From positions 62,001 through 126,000 of the forward strand of contig NZ_JACYHB010000009.1 of assembly GCF_014837295.1 (NCBI RefSeq): a stretch of DNA of 64,000 nucleotides, read 5' to 3'. Source of the DNA: Cellulosimicrobium arenosum. GTDB taxonomy: Bacteria > Actinomycetota > Actinomycetes > Actinomycetales > Cellulomonadaceae. Position numbers and translations under genes: made by a program. This document shows positions 54,858 through 63,813 of this stretch, one piece after another (positions within the stretch are counted from its first letter, which is position 1; each line of letters opens with the position of its first letter). Below the pieces are notes generated by a model that saw nothing but the letters and a program-made list of their open reading frames with translations, ran no database searches and was not told where the DNA came from.

Positions 54858-54966
54858 GGTTCCACCCTAAAGGAGGGCCATGGGCGCGGCCCGGGTGCCG
54901 GCGGCGCAGCGGTGTGCGGGTTGTGTGAGCATCCCGTACATCCCTCTCGGCCGCTACGCTCGCCCC

Positions 54967-55131
54967 ATGGCAACCACCTGGGAGTACGCGACCATCCCCC
55001 TGATCATCCACAACACGAAGGCGGTCCTCGACCAGTGGGGCTCCGACGGCTGGGAGCTCGTCCAGGTCGTCACCGGGCCCGACGGGAACGGGCTGGTGGC
55101 ATACCTCAAGCGACCCACCGGGGACAAGTAG
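54967..55131 (+). CDS. DUF4177 family small protein
   Basis: A 54-residue protein with the DUF4177 pattern WEYATIPLI then GWELVQVV and YLKRP. Function unknown. Homologues occupy the same place before RidA in mycobacteria (Rv3678A). TACGCT stands 6 bases before the ATG, so the mRNA is probably leaderless. The stop codon overlaps the RidA GTG by one base. Confidence 0.88.
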   Translation: MATTWEYATIPLIIHNTKAVLDQWGSDGWELVQVVTGPDGNGLVAYLKRPTGDK

Positions 55132-55640
55132 TGGACGCGGCACCGGCCGGCGCGGCGGGTTCGGCCCCCGGTACGGTCGCTGCGCGTCTCGCCGAGCTCG
55201 GCATCACCCTGCCCGGGGTCGCGAAGCCCGTGGCCGCCTACGTGCCGGCCGTCCGCACGGGTCGGTATGTCTGGACGTCCGGCCAGCTCGCGTTCGTCGA
55301 CGGGGCTCTCCCCGCGACGGGCAAGGTCGGGCACGGCGAGGGCCTCGTCCCGCCCGACGACGCGGCGCACCTCGCGCGGTTGTGCGCGCTCAACGCGCTC
55401 GCCGCCGTGCACGACGTCGTCGGCTCCCTGGACCAGGTCGTGCGGGTCGTCAAGGTGGTCGGGTTCGTCGCGAGCGACCCGTCGTTCACCGGCCAGCCAG
55501 CCGTGGTCAACGGCGCGAGCACGATCCTCGGGGAGATCTTCGGCCAGGCGGGCGTGCACGCCCGCAGCGCCGTCGGGGTCGCCGTCCTTCCCCTGGACGC
55601 CCCGGTCGAGGTCGAGCTGGTCGTCGAGGTCGCCGACTGA
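55131..55640 (+). CDS. RidA family protein
   Basis: A 169-residue member of the RidA/YjgF/LysX-like branch: GRYVWTSGQLAFVDG, LCALNALAAVHDVVGSLDQVVRV, and GVHARSAVGVAVLPLDAPVEVE with the conserved arginine. Classic RidA removes reactive enamines and imines; this longer actinobacterial branch is less studied. It is co-transcribed with the DUF4177 gene and converges on crp. Confidence 0.9.
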   Translation: MDAAPAGAAGSAPGTVAARLAELGITLPGVAKPVAAYVPAVRTGRYVWTSGQLAFVDGALPATGKVGHGEGLVPPDDAAHLARLCALNALAAVHDVVGSLDQVVRVVKVVGFVASDPSFTGQPAVVNGASTILGEIFGQAGVHARSAVGVAVLPLDAPVEVELVVEVAD

Positions 55641-55645
55641 CCGGT

Positions 55646-55681
55646 GCCCGGCCCACGCCGGGCGCGTGCCCCCGGAGGGGG
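55646..55681. terminator. Two short hairpins between convergent ridA and crp
   Basis: GCCCGGC/GCCGGGC (55646-55663, 4-base loop) and CCCCC/GGGGG (55669-55681) fill the gap between the two stop codons. Neither has a T tract; terminator function is inferred from position. Confidence 0.5.
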
Positions 55682-56359
55682 TCAGCGCGCGCGACGCTCC
55701 AGGCGGTCGAGGTCCAGCAGGACGACGGCGCGGCCCTCGCGCCGGACCCAGCCGCGGGTCGCGAAGTCGGCGAGCGCCTTGTTCACGGTCTCGCGCGACG
55801 CGCCGACGAGCTGCGCGAGCTCTTCCTGGGTGAGGTCGTGCGCGACGCGCACCCCCTCGTCGGTCTCCTCGCCGAACCGCGTCGACAGGTCGAGCAGGGC
55901 CTTGGCGACGCGTCCGGGGACGTCGGAGAACACGAGGTCCGCGAGCGTCTCGTTGGTGCGTCGCAGGCGGCGCGCCAGGGCCTCGAGCAGGTGCTTGGCG
56001 ACGCTCGGGTGCTTCTCGATCCACGCGACGAGCTGCTCGTGGCCGAGCTCGTAGATGACGGAGTCCGCGACCGAGCTGGCGGTGGCGGTGCGCGGGCCCG
56101 GGTCGAACAGGGACAGCTCGCCGAACATCTCGCCCGGGCCGAGGATCGAGAGCAGGTTCTCGCGGCCGTCGTTCGAGCGACGGCCGAGCTTGATCTTGCC
56201 GGTCGCGATCACGTAGAGGCGGTCCCCGGGCTCGCCCTCGCGGAACAGCACGTCACCGCGGGTGAGCTCGACCTGCTGCATCGACTCGAACAGGGTGCGG
56301 GTCTCGTCCGCGTCCATCGTCGCGAACAGGGGTGCGGAGAGCACAACGTCGTCGTCCAC
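55682..56359 (-). CDS. crp: Crp/Fnr family regulator (GlxR/Crp-like)
   Basis: A 225-residue cAMP-receptor-type regulator, nearly the length of M. tuberculosis CRP and similar throughout: GEPGDRLYVIATGKIKLGRR, GRENLLSILGPGEMFGELSLFDPGPRTA in the cyclic-nucleotide domain, and DLTQEELAQLVGASRETVNKALADF in the winged helix. It is a global regulator of carbon use and respiration in this phylum. GTG 56359 is chosen over 56398 because AAGGA precedes it and the family starts here. Divergent from nth. Confidence 0.95.
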   Translation of the reverse strand: MDDDVVLSAPLFATMDADETRTLFESMQQVELTRGDVLFREGEPGDRLYVIATGKIKLGRRSNDGRENLLSILGPGEMFGELSLFDPGPRTATASSVADSVIYELGHEQLVAWIEKHPSVAKHLLEALARRLRRTNETLADLVFSDVPGRVAKALLDLSTRFGEETDEGVRVAHDLTQEELAQLVGASRETVNKALADFATRGWVRREGRAVVLLDLDRLERRAR

Positions 56360-56468
56360 GCGGAATCCTTCGTCTCGACCGACAATCTTCCAGGACAAGT
56401 CTGCCCTACCGCCGCAACTCCGGGCGCACGCGCGGGCCGGTGTCGGACCATGAGGCTAGCGTGGGGCT

Positions 56469-57185
56469 GTGAGCCACGCCGAACCCCGCGCCGTCGAGCC
56501 CGAGTCGCACCTGGCCCTGGTACGCCGGGCGCGGCGCACCGACCGTGCGCTCGCGCAGACGTATCCGGACGCGCACTGCGAGCTGGACTTCACGACCCCG
56601 CTCGAGCTCTTGATCGCGACGGTGCTCTCGGCGCAGACGACCGACAAGCGCGTCAACCTCACGACGCCCGAGCTGTTCGCGTCGTACCCCGACGCGGCGG
56701 CCTACGCGGGGGCCGAGAGGGCAGAGCTCGAGGACATCCTGCGCCCCACGGGGTTCTTCCGGGCCAAGACGCAGTCGGTGATCGGGATCGGGCAGGCGCT
56801 CGTCGACCGGTTCGGCGGGGAGGTCCCGGCACGTCTCGAGGACCTCGTCACGCTGCCCGGCGTCGGCCGCAAGACGGCGAACGTCGTCCTGGGCAACGCG
56901 TTCGGGATTCCCGGCCTCACCGTCGACACGCACTTCGGCCGGCTGGTGCGTCGTCTCGGCTGGACCGACGAGGAGGATCCGGTCAAGGTCGAGCAGGCCG
57001 TCGGGGAGCTCGTGGAGAAGAAGGAGTGGACCATGCTGTCCCACCGCCTGATATTCCACGGTCGGCGGGTGTGCTTCTCTCGACGGCCGGCGTGCGGTGC
57101 GTGCAGCATCGCGCGCTGGTGCCCGTCGGCAGGGATCGGGGAGACGGACCCGATCAAGGCGGAGAAGCTCGTCAAGACGGGCTGA
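56469..57185 (+). CDS. nth: Endonuclease III (DNA glycosylase/AP lyase)
   Basis: Base-excision repair enzyme that removes oxidised pyrimidines. The 238-residue protein has the helix-hairpin-helix with catalytic lysine in [12 protein letters not shown] (about 140), the catalytic aspartate in VDTHFGR (about 158) and the iron-sulfur loop C-x6-C-x2-C-x5-C near the C-terminus. TAGCGT is 6 bases before the GTG (leaderless). Placed next to crp as in mycobacteria. Confidence 0.96.
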   Translation: MSHAEPRAVEPESHLALVRRARRTDRALAQTYPDAHCELDFTTPLELLIATVLSAQTTDKRVNLTTPELFASYPDAAAYAGAERAELEDILRPTGFFRAKTQSVIGIGQALVDRFGGEVPARLEDLVTLPGVGRKTANVVLGNAFGIPGLTVDTHFGRLVRRLGWTDEEDPVKVEQAVGELVEKKEWTMLSHRLIFHGRRVCFSRRPACGACSIARWCPSAGIGETDPIKAEKLVKTG

Positions 57186-57192
57186 CGCCCTG

Positions 57193-58131
57193 TCAGTCGC
57201 GCGGAAGCCGCGCCAACCAGTCGAGCAGGATGTCGGCGACCTCGTCGGGTGCCTCCTCGGGAAGGAAGTGCCCGGCGTCGGGCAGGACCTCGAACCGGAA
57301 GTCGCGCGCGAGCGCTGCCCCGTCCGCGTCCGCGAGCTCGCGCCGGAGCAACCCGTCGCGCCCGCCGTGCACCTGCAGCGCGGGCACGTCCACCGGACGC
57401 CGCAGGGCGTTGCGGAAGCGGCGTCCGTCCGGACGCGGCGTCGACCGGACCGCCCAGCGCAGCGACTCCATCGCGGTGTGGGCGGCGAACGGGATGCGCA
57501 TGGCCTCGCGGTAGCAGGCGACGACGTCGTCGTCGAAGGGGGAGGCCGCGCCGTCGGCGAGGAACCGGTCGACCATGTCGCCCTGCACGAGCGAACGTTC
57601 CGGCAGCGTCGGCACCTGGAAGAACGCGAGCCGCCGCCGCGCGACCGGCGTGAGCAGGCGCTGCGCCGAGACGTGCACGCGGACCGGGTGCGGCGCGGAC
57701 AGCGCACCGACGCCGGCGGTGACCGCGGGCTGGAGGGCTGCCATCGCCCACGCGAGGGTGCCCCCGGTCCCGTGCCCGACGACGACCGCGCGGCTCGCCC
57801 CGAGCGAGCGGATCACGCCCGCGATGTCACGCGTCCGCGTCGGGGCGTCGTAGCCACGGGGAGGCTTGTCGGACGCCCCGACCCCGCGCACGTCCATGGC
57901 CGCGACCCGGTACCCCGCTGCGGCGAGGGGCTCGATCTGGTGACGCCACGCCCACCAGTACTGCGGGAAGGAGTGCAGGAGGACGACGAGGGGCGGCCCC
58001 GGGGAGCGCGGGCTGCGACCCGACGTGCCCGCGAGCGCGACGTGGAACCGGGCCCCGTTCGCCGGCACGAACTCGTGGCGCCACGGCCCGTCGGGTAGTG
58101 CGCAGGTGAAGTCGCTGGGGTCCGTCGTCAC
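57193..58131 (-). CDS. Alpha/beta hydrolase (epoxide hydrolase-like)
   Basis: A 312-residue alpha/beta hydrolase: oxyanion motif [15 protein letters not shown], then [16 protein letters not shown], nucleophile elbow VGHGTGG and catalytic histidine in DAGHFLPEE. The nucleophile position holds Gly-His-Gly-Thr-Gly, where esterases have Ser and epoxide hydrolases Asp, so the nucleophile would be Thr; catalytic ability is doubtful. GTG 58131 overlaps the GlnR stop as GTGA. Confidence 0.85.
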   Translation of the reverse strand: MTTDPSDFTCALPDGPWRHEFVPANGARFHVALAGTSGRSPRSPGPPLVVLLHSFPQYWWAWRHQIEPLAAAGYRVAAMDVRGVGASDKPPRGYDAPTRTRDIAGVIRSLGASRAVVVGHGTGGTLAWAMAALQPAVTAGVGALSAPHPVRVHVSAQRLLTPVARRRLAFFQVPTLPERSLVQGDMVDRFLADGAASPFDDDVVACYREAMRIPFAAHTAMESLRWAVRSTPRPDGRRFRNALRRPVDVPALQVHGGRDGLLRRELADADGAALARDFRFEVLPDAGHFLPEEAPDEVADILLDWLARLPRD

Positions 58132-58883
58132 CCGGACGAACCCACCGGGGTGCCGGTGCCGTCGTCCGCCCTGACGCCGGAGGGCTCGGGGTCGGCCACG
58201 GGCCGACGTTCCTTCGGCGGATCGAACCGGTAGCCGACGTTGCGCACGGTCCCGATGAGCTGCTCGTGCTCGGGCCCGAGCTTGGCGCGCAGCCTCCGCA
58301 CGTGCACGTCGACGGTACGGGTGCCCCCGTAGTAGTCGTAGCCCCACACCTCCTGCAGGAGCTGGGCGCGGGTGAACACGCGCCCCGGGTGCTGCACGAG
58401 GTACTTGAGGAGCTCGAACTCCTTGTAGGTCAGGTCGATCGGTCGGCCCCGCAGCCGCGCGGTGTATCCGCTCGCGTCGATGGCGAGCTCGCCCGCGGAG
58501 ATCTCCTGCGGCGCGCTGTCGTTCGATCCCGCGGCCGAGCGCTCGACCACCAGGCGCAGCCGAGCCTCCACCTCCGCCGGGCCCGCGCTCTCGAGCAGGA
58601 GCTCGTCCGCGCCCCACTCCGCGGTCACCACCGTCAGCCCCCCCTCGGTCAGGACGAGGACGAGCGGCACGGTGAGCCCGGTCGCCTGCAGCAGGCGGCA
58701 CGTCGTGCGCGCCGCGGCGAGGTCACGACGAGCGTCCAGCAGCACGATGTCCGAGTCCGGCGCGTCCACGAGCGCGGACGGTTCCATCGGGAGGACGCGG
58801 ATGCGGTGCGAGAGCAGCCCGAGCGCGGGCAGGACCTCGACAGAGCCCCCGGTCGCGGGGGTGAGGATCAGCAGGTCCGCCAT
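58128..58883 (-). CDS. glnR: GlnR-like nitrogen regulator (OmpR family)
   Basis: A 251-residue atypical response regulator. The receiver half keeps aspartate 50 ([15 protein letters not shown]) but lacks the usual acidic pair, as in actinobacterial GlnR, which works without a sensor kinase. The winged-helix half is nearly identical to Gln[34 protein letters not shown] and [11 protein letters not shown]. It controls glutamine synthetase, ammonium and nitrate uptake. The ATG follows GGAGG. About 45 C-terminal residues extend beyond the usual end. Confidence 0.95.
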   Translation of the reverse strand: MADLLILTPATGGSVEVLPALGLLSHRIRVLPMEPSALVDAPDSDIVLLDARRDLAAARTTCRLLQATGLTVPLVLVLTEGGLTVVTAEWGADELLLESAGPAEVEARLRLVVERSAAGSNDSAPQEISAGELAIDASGYTARLRGRPIDLTYKEFELLKYLVQHPGRVFTRAQLLQEVWGYDYYGGTRTVDVHVRRLRAKLGPEHEQLIGTVRNVGYRFDPPKERRPVADPEPSGVRADDGTGTPVGSSG

Positions 58884-59106
58884 CCGGCACCTCCTTCTTC
58901 CGGGACCGGGCCGAAACCGTCCCGATCGTGCCGGTGCCGCCGTCGTGCGGCCCCGTCCGTGGTGGTTACCGTATCGCGTGACCGGGGTGGAGGTGGAAGC
59001 GTCTCAGCGTTCTGCGGACGTGGCCAGGACCGGATCTGCGAGACTCTGAGGCGTGCAGCCCGACCCGATCTCCTCGCCGACGCCCCGAGCGGGGTGCTGA
59101 CCGCCC

Positions 59107-59841
59107 GTGGATCTCTCGACCCGCGCCGTCGTCACGGCGTGCCTGGCCGCCGGTGTCGCGGTCGCCGCATACTTCGGACCCGTACCGCTCGCCGCCGCGG
59201 CAGCCGCGCTCGCGCTCGTGGTCGCCGTCGGGTGGCCCCGGCTGCTCGACGTCCCCGTCCACGGCGGTACCCGCGTGGTCGTGGCGCTCGCCGGCCTCGG
59301 GGCCGTCGGCGCCACGGCCGCCACGCGGGGCGAGCCCGCGCTGCGTCACCTGCCGGTCGTGCTCGCGCTCGCCGTGGTGCTGGCGTTCGTCGCCGAGCTG
59401 CTGCGCCGCGACGGCCGCCCCCGGCTCGTCGAGTCGCTGAGCGGCACCGTGAGCGGCATCGTCGTCGCCACGTCCTGCGCCGGATGGATCGCGACCGGGA
59501 GGACCGACGCCGGCGCGTCCCTCGTCGTCACGTGCGCCGTGGCGCTCGCGATCGCGTCCGCCGTCTCGGCGCTCCCGCTGGGGCTGTGGGCGGGCGGGCT
59601 GGCGACGCTCGCGCTCGCCGTCGTCGCGGGCGGGGCCGTCGGTTGGGCGATGCCGGACCTGGACATGCAGAGCGGTGCCTGGTCGGGCGTGGTGGCAGGA
59701 CTGCTGGTCGCGTCGCTCCACGCGTTGTTCGACCAGCTCCCGGACCTGCGCGGTCGCCTCGGCGCGCTCTCGGCGTCCGCGCTCCCGGTCGCGGTCGGGG
59801 GCACGCTGATCTTCGTCGTGGGGCGTGTCATCGTCGGGTGA
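59107..59841 (+). CDS. Hypothetical multi-spanning membrane protein
   Basis: A 244-residue very hydrophobic protein with about seven membrane segments and no recognised catalytic residues. A similar exported protein (Rv0817c) neighbours glnR in mycobacteria, so it may be the counterpart. GTG start; the ribosome site is weak. The 223 bases between glnR and this gene hold no other gene; a GGTTAC/GTGACC near-palindrome at about 58966 could be a regulator site but is weak. Confidence 0.75.
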   Translation: MDLSTRAVVTACLAAGVAVAAYFGPVPLAAAAAALALVVAVGWPRLLDVPVHGGTRVVVALAGLGAVGATAATRGEPALRHLPVVLALAVVLAFVAELLRRDGRPRLVESLSGTVSGIVVATSCAGWIATGRTDAGASLVVTCAVALAIASAVSALPLGLWAGGLATLALAVVAGGAVGWAMPDLDMQSGAWSGVVAGLLVASLHALFDQLPDLRGRLGALSASALPVAVGGTLIFVVGRVIVG

Positions 59842-59881
59842 CTTCCGGACCGAGCCCTCCCGGCCGGTAGGATCTGACCCC

Positions 59882-59995
59882 ATGAGCCCGCACACTCTCG
59901 AGCTGATCTTCCTCGGACTCCTCCTCGCGGCGACGGTGACCATCATGTGGTTCGCCGGCTACGTCGTCTACAAGCTCTACCGGGGACAGCGGTGA
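59882..59995 (+). CDS. 37-residue single-span membrane peptide
   Basis: A short gene encoding MSPHTLELIFLGLLLAATVT then a hydrophobic end and KLYRGQR. One membrane segment covers residues 7-31; the tail is basic, so the C-terminus is probably cytoplasmic. TAGGAT lies 8 bases before the ATG with no ribosome site. The good membrane profile, compact fit between two genes and clean promoter support a real gene. Function unknown. Confidence 0.7.
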   Translation: MSPHTLELIFLGLLLAATVTIMWFAGYVVYKLYRGQR

Positions 59996-60029
59996 CCTCG
60001 TCCCGACCCGCCGCCCGGAGGTAGCGACC

Positions 60030-60641
60030 GTGCCGTTCGAGTTCCCGGAGGGCCTCGCGCCCGAGGTGTACCCGCTCGCCTGGCTCGTCGGCCGGTGGCG
60101 CGGCGAGGGCCGCATCAGTTACCCCGGCATCGAGGAGAAGGCCTTCGTCCAGGACCTCGTGCTCGACCACGACGGCGGCCCCTACCTGCGGTACGAGTCG
60201 ACGCTGCGCGTCGTCCACGACCCTGCGGACCCCGCCGACCCCACGGACGCCGCTCCGGAGGACGGCGGCTGGCCCGAGCGCGACCCCGCGGCGCTGGACG
60301 CCGCCGCGTCGACCGGGGACGTCTGGTCCACCGAGACGGGCTACTGGCGCGTGTCCACCGAGCGGCCCGCGGAGCTGGAGGCCGACCGGCACCCGGTCGA
60401 GGTCCTGCTCGCGGACCCTGCCGGTCGGGTCTCGGTCTATCTCGGGGCGGTCGGCAACGGCCGCGTGGACCTGGCGAGCGACCTGATCGCGCGCACCTCG
60501 ACGGCGTCGGACGTCACGGCGTCCAAGCGGCTGTTCGGCCTCGTCGAGGGCCGGCTGCTGTGGGTGTGGGAATTGGCGGCCTTCGGCGAACCGTTGCAGT
60601 CGTACGCGTCCGCGCGGCTCGACCGCCGCCCGGCAGACTGA
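60030..60641 (+). CDS. Nitrobindin/FABP-like beta-barrel protein (DUF1794)
   Basis: A 203-residue protein of the THAP4/nitrobindin-like barrel family: LAWLVGRWRGEGRISYPGI at the start is the family signature, then YLRYESTLRVV, ETGYWRVS and a C-terminal region ending LQSYASARL. Some members bind heme, others fatty acids; the heme-ligand histidine could not be fixed. A similar protein (Rv0813c) lies near glnR in mycobacteria. GTG after GGAGG. Confidence 0.88.
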   Translation: MPFEFPEGLAPEVYPLAWLVGRWRGEGRISYPGIEEKAFVQDLVLDHDGGPYLRYESTLRVVHDPADPADPTDAAPEDGGWPERDPAALDAAASTGDVWSTETGYWRVSTERPAELEADRHPVEVLLADPAGRVSVYLGAVGNGRVDLASDLIARTSTASDVTASKRLFGLVEGRLLWVWELAAFGEPLQSYASARLDRRPAD

Positions 60642-60690
60642 CGCAGATCGACGCGCTGCCCCTCACCCGGGCGACGACCGAGGAGGAACT

Positions 60691-61833
60691 GTGACCACCG
60701 GATACACCAGCCCGCTGCTCCACCGCCACGGCGCCGTCGCGGCGTCCGGCGTCGACGAGGGCGTCGCCTGGCACTACGGCGACCCGACGGGGGAGCAGCG
60801 TGCGCTGCAGACCGGCGGCGCCGTCGTCGACCAGTCCCACCTGGGCGTGGTCCGCGTGGCCGGCCCGGACCGCCTGAGCTGGCTCCACTCCATCACCTCC
60901 CAGGACCTCGCGAGCCTCGCGCCCCGCACGTCCACCGAGCTGCTGGTCCTGTCCCCGCAGGGGCACGTCGAGCACGCCGCCGCGGTCGTCGACGACGGCG
61001 AGGCCACGTGGCTCGTCACCGAGCGGTCGCACGCGCCGGACCTCGCCGCCTGGCTCGACCGCATGAAGTTCATGCTGCGGGTCGAGATCACCGACGCCAC
61101 CGACTCCTACGCGGCGCTCGGGGAGCCGGTCGACGCCGAGGGCGTCGACGGGGAGCCCGTCACGTGGCGCGACCCGTGGCCCCGCGTGACCGGTGGCGGG
61201 ACCCGGTACGGCCCGCCGGAGGAGGATCACCCCGGCCAGGACCGCGCCTGGCGGCTCGTCCTCGTCCCGCGCGCGGAGCTCGAGGCCGCGGTGAGCGCGC
61301 GCGAGGCCGCCGGGTGGCGGCTCGCCGGCACGTGGGCGAGCGAGGCGCTGCGCGTGGAGGCGTGGCGCCCGCGGCTCGGGACCGAGGTCGACCACCGGTC
61401 GATCCCGCACGAGACCGACTGGCTGCGGACCGCCGTCCACCTGCACAAGGGGTGCTACCGCGGGCAGGAGACGATCGCGCGCGTGCACAACCTCGGCAGG
61501 CCCCCGCGCCGTCTGGTCATGCTGCACCTGGACGGGTCCGGTCACTTGTTGCCTGCCGGGGGCGCGGAGGTGTCTCTCGACGGTCGCGCGGTGGGCGCCG
61601 TGACGACGGTCGCGCGCCACCACGAGCTCGGCCCCGTCGCGCTGGCCGTGGTCAAGCGCGGCACCCCCGAGGACGCGGTGCTGCTCGTCGAGTGCGACGG
61701 CGGCGAGATCAGCGCGGGGCAGGAGGTCGTGGTGCCCGGCGAGGGCGTCTCGGCGGACCGGCCGGCTCCTCGTGCACAGGTGGCGCGCGGCCTGACCCCC
61801 CGCGGCGAGGGTGCTCCGACGAGCATGCTGTGA
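60691..61833 (+). CDS. ygfZ: YgfZ/GcvT-like folate-binding protein
   Basis: A 380-residue homologue of the aminomethyltransferase T-protein that works in iron-sulfur cluster repair or assembly with folate. The signature KGCYRGQETIARVHNLG near residue 252 is intact, including the cysteine. LSWLHSITSQDL and LVLSPQGHVEHA lie in the N-terminal half. GTG follows GAGGAG. Its mycobacterial relative Rv0811c is also near glnR. Confidence 0.93.
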   Translation: MTTGYTSPLLHRHGAVAASGVDEGVAWHYGDPTGEQRALQTGGAVVDQSHLGVVRVAGPDRLSWLHSITSQDLASLAPRTSTELLVLSPQGHVEHAAAVVDDGEATWLVTERSHAPDLAAWLDRMKFMLRVEITDATDSYAALGEPVDAEGVDGEPVTWRDPWPRVTGGGTRYGPPEEDHPGQDRAWRLVLVPRAELEAAVSAREAAGWRLAGTWASEALRVEAWRPRLGTEVDHRSIPHETDWLRTAVHLHKGCYRGQETIARVHNLGRPPRRLVMLHLDGSGHLLPAGGAEVSLDGRAVGAVTTVARHHELGPVALAVVKRGTPEDAVLLVECDGGEISAGQEVVVPGEGVSADRPAPRAQVARGLTPRGEGAPTSML

Positions 61834-61840
61834 GTCACGG

Positions 61841-62980
61841 ATGACGGCGCCGGACGCCGAGCCCGCCCGGGCGGCGGCCGATGCCGCCCGTACGGCCTGG
61901 CGTCGCCTGCTCCTGCGCGCGCGGTTGCGCCAGGGCGGGTCCCGGGTGCACGCGGCGTTCTGGCCGGTCGTCCAGGCTTCCGCCGCGGCCGGGATCGCCT
62001 TCGCCATCGCGCGGTACGGGCTCGGGCACCCGGCGCCGTTCTTCGCGCCGGTCGCGGCCTGGATCTGCCTCGGCTTCAGCCAGGACCGTCAGCTGCGGCG
62101 CGTCCTGGAGGTCGCGGTCGGCGTCGCGATCGGCGTCGGGCTCGGCGACCTGGTCGTCCATGCGATCGGCTCGGGCTGGTGGCAGGTCTCCGTCGTCCTG
62201 GCGATCTCCGCGCTGGCGGCGAGGTTCCTCGACCGCGGCGTGATGCTCACGACCCAGGCGGGCGTGCAGTCGATCGTCATCGTCGGGCTCCCGGCCGTCG
62301 CGACCGGCGGCCCGCTCGGCCGCTGGACCGACGCGCTCGTGGGCGGTGCGGTCGCCCTCGTCGTCGCGGCGCTGACGCCGGGGGACCCGCGCCGTCGCCC
62401 CCGCGCTCTCGGTGCCGAGGCGACGGCGGAGCTCGCACAGGTCCTCGAGACGCTCGCGCGGGGGCTCCGCGAGCGAGACCGGGCCGACCTCGAGGCCGCG
62501 CTCGTCGGAGGCCGGGCGTCCGAGGGCACGCTCGAGGAGTGGCAGTCGGCCGCGACGTCGGCGCGCGAGCTCGCACGGGTCACCGCGGCAGGGCGTCCGC
62601 GACGCGAGGAGCTCGGGGAGCTCGAGCGGCAGGCGGTCCTCGTGGACCGCGCGATGCGCAGCGTCCGGGTCCTCGCGCGCCGCTGCCTCCCGGTCGCCGA
62701 CGGAGCCGACGACCGCGACCTCGCGCCGGTCGCGGACCTGGTCGCGCGCTTCGCTGCCGGCACGAGCGTGCTCGCGGAGGCGATCGGTGCGGGACGCGAC
62801 CCCGCGGTCGCGCGCGAGGTGCTGATCGAGACGGCTCGCGGCGCCGACCCGCACGTCGTGGGCGCCGGCGACTGGCAGGTCCAGTCGCTCGTCATGCTGC
62901 TCCGCTCGCCGCTCGTGGACGTCCTCGAGGCGGCCGCGGAGACGCCCGAGCAGGCCCGGGACGCGCTGCCCGAGCTGTAG
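61841..62980 (+). CDS. FUSC-family / aromatic acid exporter-like membrane protein
   Basis: A 379-residue protein: about six membrane segments in the first half (QASAAAGIAFAIARYGLG, FFAPVAAWICLGFS, VLEVAVGVAIGVGLGDLVV and further) followed by a long cytoplasmic helical region with many Arg, Glu and Leu (about 190-379). This matches FUSC or DUF-type aromatic exporters. Substrate unknown. Starts 7 bases after ygfZ. Confidence 0.82.
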   Translation: MTAPDAEPARAAADAARTAWRRLLLRARLRQGGSRVHAAFWPVVQASAAAGIAFAIARYGLGHPAPFFAPVAAWICLGFSQDRQLRRVLEVAVGVAIGVGLGDLVVHAIGSGWWQVSVVLAISALAARFLDRGVMLTTQAGVQSIVIVGLPAVATGGPLGRWTDALVGGAVALVVAALTPGDPRRRPRALGAEATAELAQVLETLARGLRERDRADLEAALVGGRASEGTLEEWQSAATSARELARVTAAGRPRREELGELERQAVLVDRAMRSVRVLARRCLPVADGADDRDLAPVADLVARFAAGTSVLAEAIGAGRDPAVAREVLIETARGADPHVVGAGDWQVQSLVMLLRSPLVDVLEAAAETPEQARDALPEL

Positions 62981-63039
62981 GGGACCAGAACCGATGTTTC
63001 ACCCTGCGCGGGGGGCGCGGGCCCCGGTACGGTCAGGGG

Positions 63040-63336
63040 ATGGACGTCGCCGTCAGCGCTCTCCGGGCCGAGCTGAAGTCGTGGATCGAGCGGGCGAGGG
63101 CCGGTGAGGAGATCGTCGTGACCGAGCGCGGCATCCCGGTGGCGCGGCTCACGGGAGTCTCGACGACCGACCTCGTGACGGAGCTGACGCGTGACGGCGT
63201 GCTGACGTCTCCGCACGTCGAGCGTCCGGTCCGGGAGGTCGCGTCGACCGAGGCGGTGCGGCCCACCGTGGCGGCGGACCATCGCACCGCCCGCTCGTCC
63301 GGCGTGGCGGCGCTCGTGCGCCGCATCCGGCGCTGA
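63040..63336 (+). CDS. Phd/YefM-family antitoxin
   Basis: A 98-residue antitoxin. The N-terminal DNA-binding domain (VSALRAELKSWIERARAGEEIVVTERGIPVARL, in parts) is the Phd/YefM fold; the C-terminal part is charged and flexible and would wrap the toxin. TACGGT stands 6 bases before the ATG. The PIN toxin gene starts 9 bases downstream. Antitoxin would repress its own promoter. Confidence 0.87.
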   Translation: MDVAVSALRAELKSWIERARAGEEIVVTERGIPVARLTGVSTTDLVTELTRDGVLTSPHVERPVREVASTEAVRPTVAADHRTARSSGVAALVRRIRR

Positions 63337-63345
63337 GAGGACGAC

Positions 63346-63804
63346 GTGGCCCTCGTCTACTTCGACGCGAGCGCGCTCGTCAAGCTCTGCGTCCCCGAGC
63401 CGGGCGCAGGGCTGGCCTCCCGCCTGTGGAACCGGGCGGACGTCGTCGTGACGAGTCGGCTCGCCGACACCGAGCTGCGGGCGGCGCTCGCGGCGGGGCT
63501 CCGCGCGGGCCTTCTCGACCCCGTGGCCCACGCGGACGCGCTGGGGACGTGGACCGCGTTGTGGCCGGCGCTGCACGTCGTCGAGCTGACCGGTGCGGTG
63601 GCCGCGCGGGCGGCCGACATGGTCGGCCACCGGCCGGGCACGCGGTCATCGCCGGGCCTGCGCAGCAACGACGCCGTGCACGTCGCGAGCGCGCTGGCGG
63701 TCGCGCACGACGACACGCTCGTGGCCGCGTGGGACCCGGTCGTCGCGGCCGGTGCTCGGGGCGCCGGTCTGCGCGTGGTTCCCGAGCCGCCCGCCAGAAC
63801 GTAG
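63346..63804 (+). CDS. vapC: PIN-domain ribonuclease toxin (VapC-like)
   Basis: A 152-residue PIN nuclease: first acidic residue in YFDASALVKL, second in ADTELRAAL, and SNDAVHVASALAVAHD with the third and fourth acidic positions, then DPVVAAGARGAGL. VapC toxins cut tRNA or rRNA and are held by the antitoxin made with them. GTG start after GAGGA. Target unknown. Confidence 0.9.
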   Translation: MALVYFDASALVKLCVPEPGAGLASRLWNRADVVVTSRLADTELRAALAAGLRAGLLDPVAHADALGTWTALWPALHVVELTGAVAARAADMVGHRPGTRSSPGLRSNDAVHVASALAVAHDDTLVAAWDPVVAAGARGAGLRVVPEPPART

Positions 63805-63813
63805 GCTCGGGCC

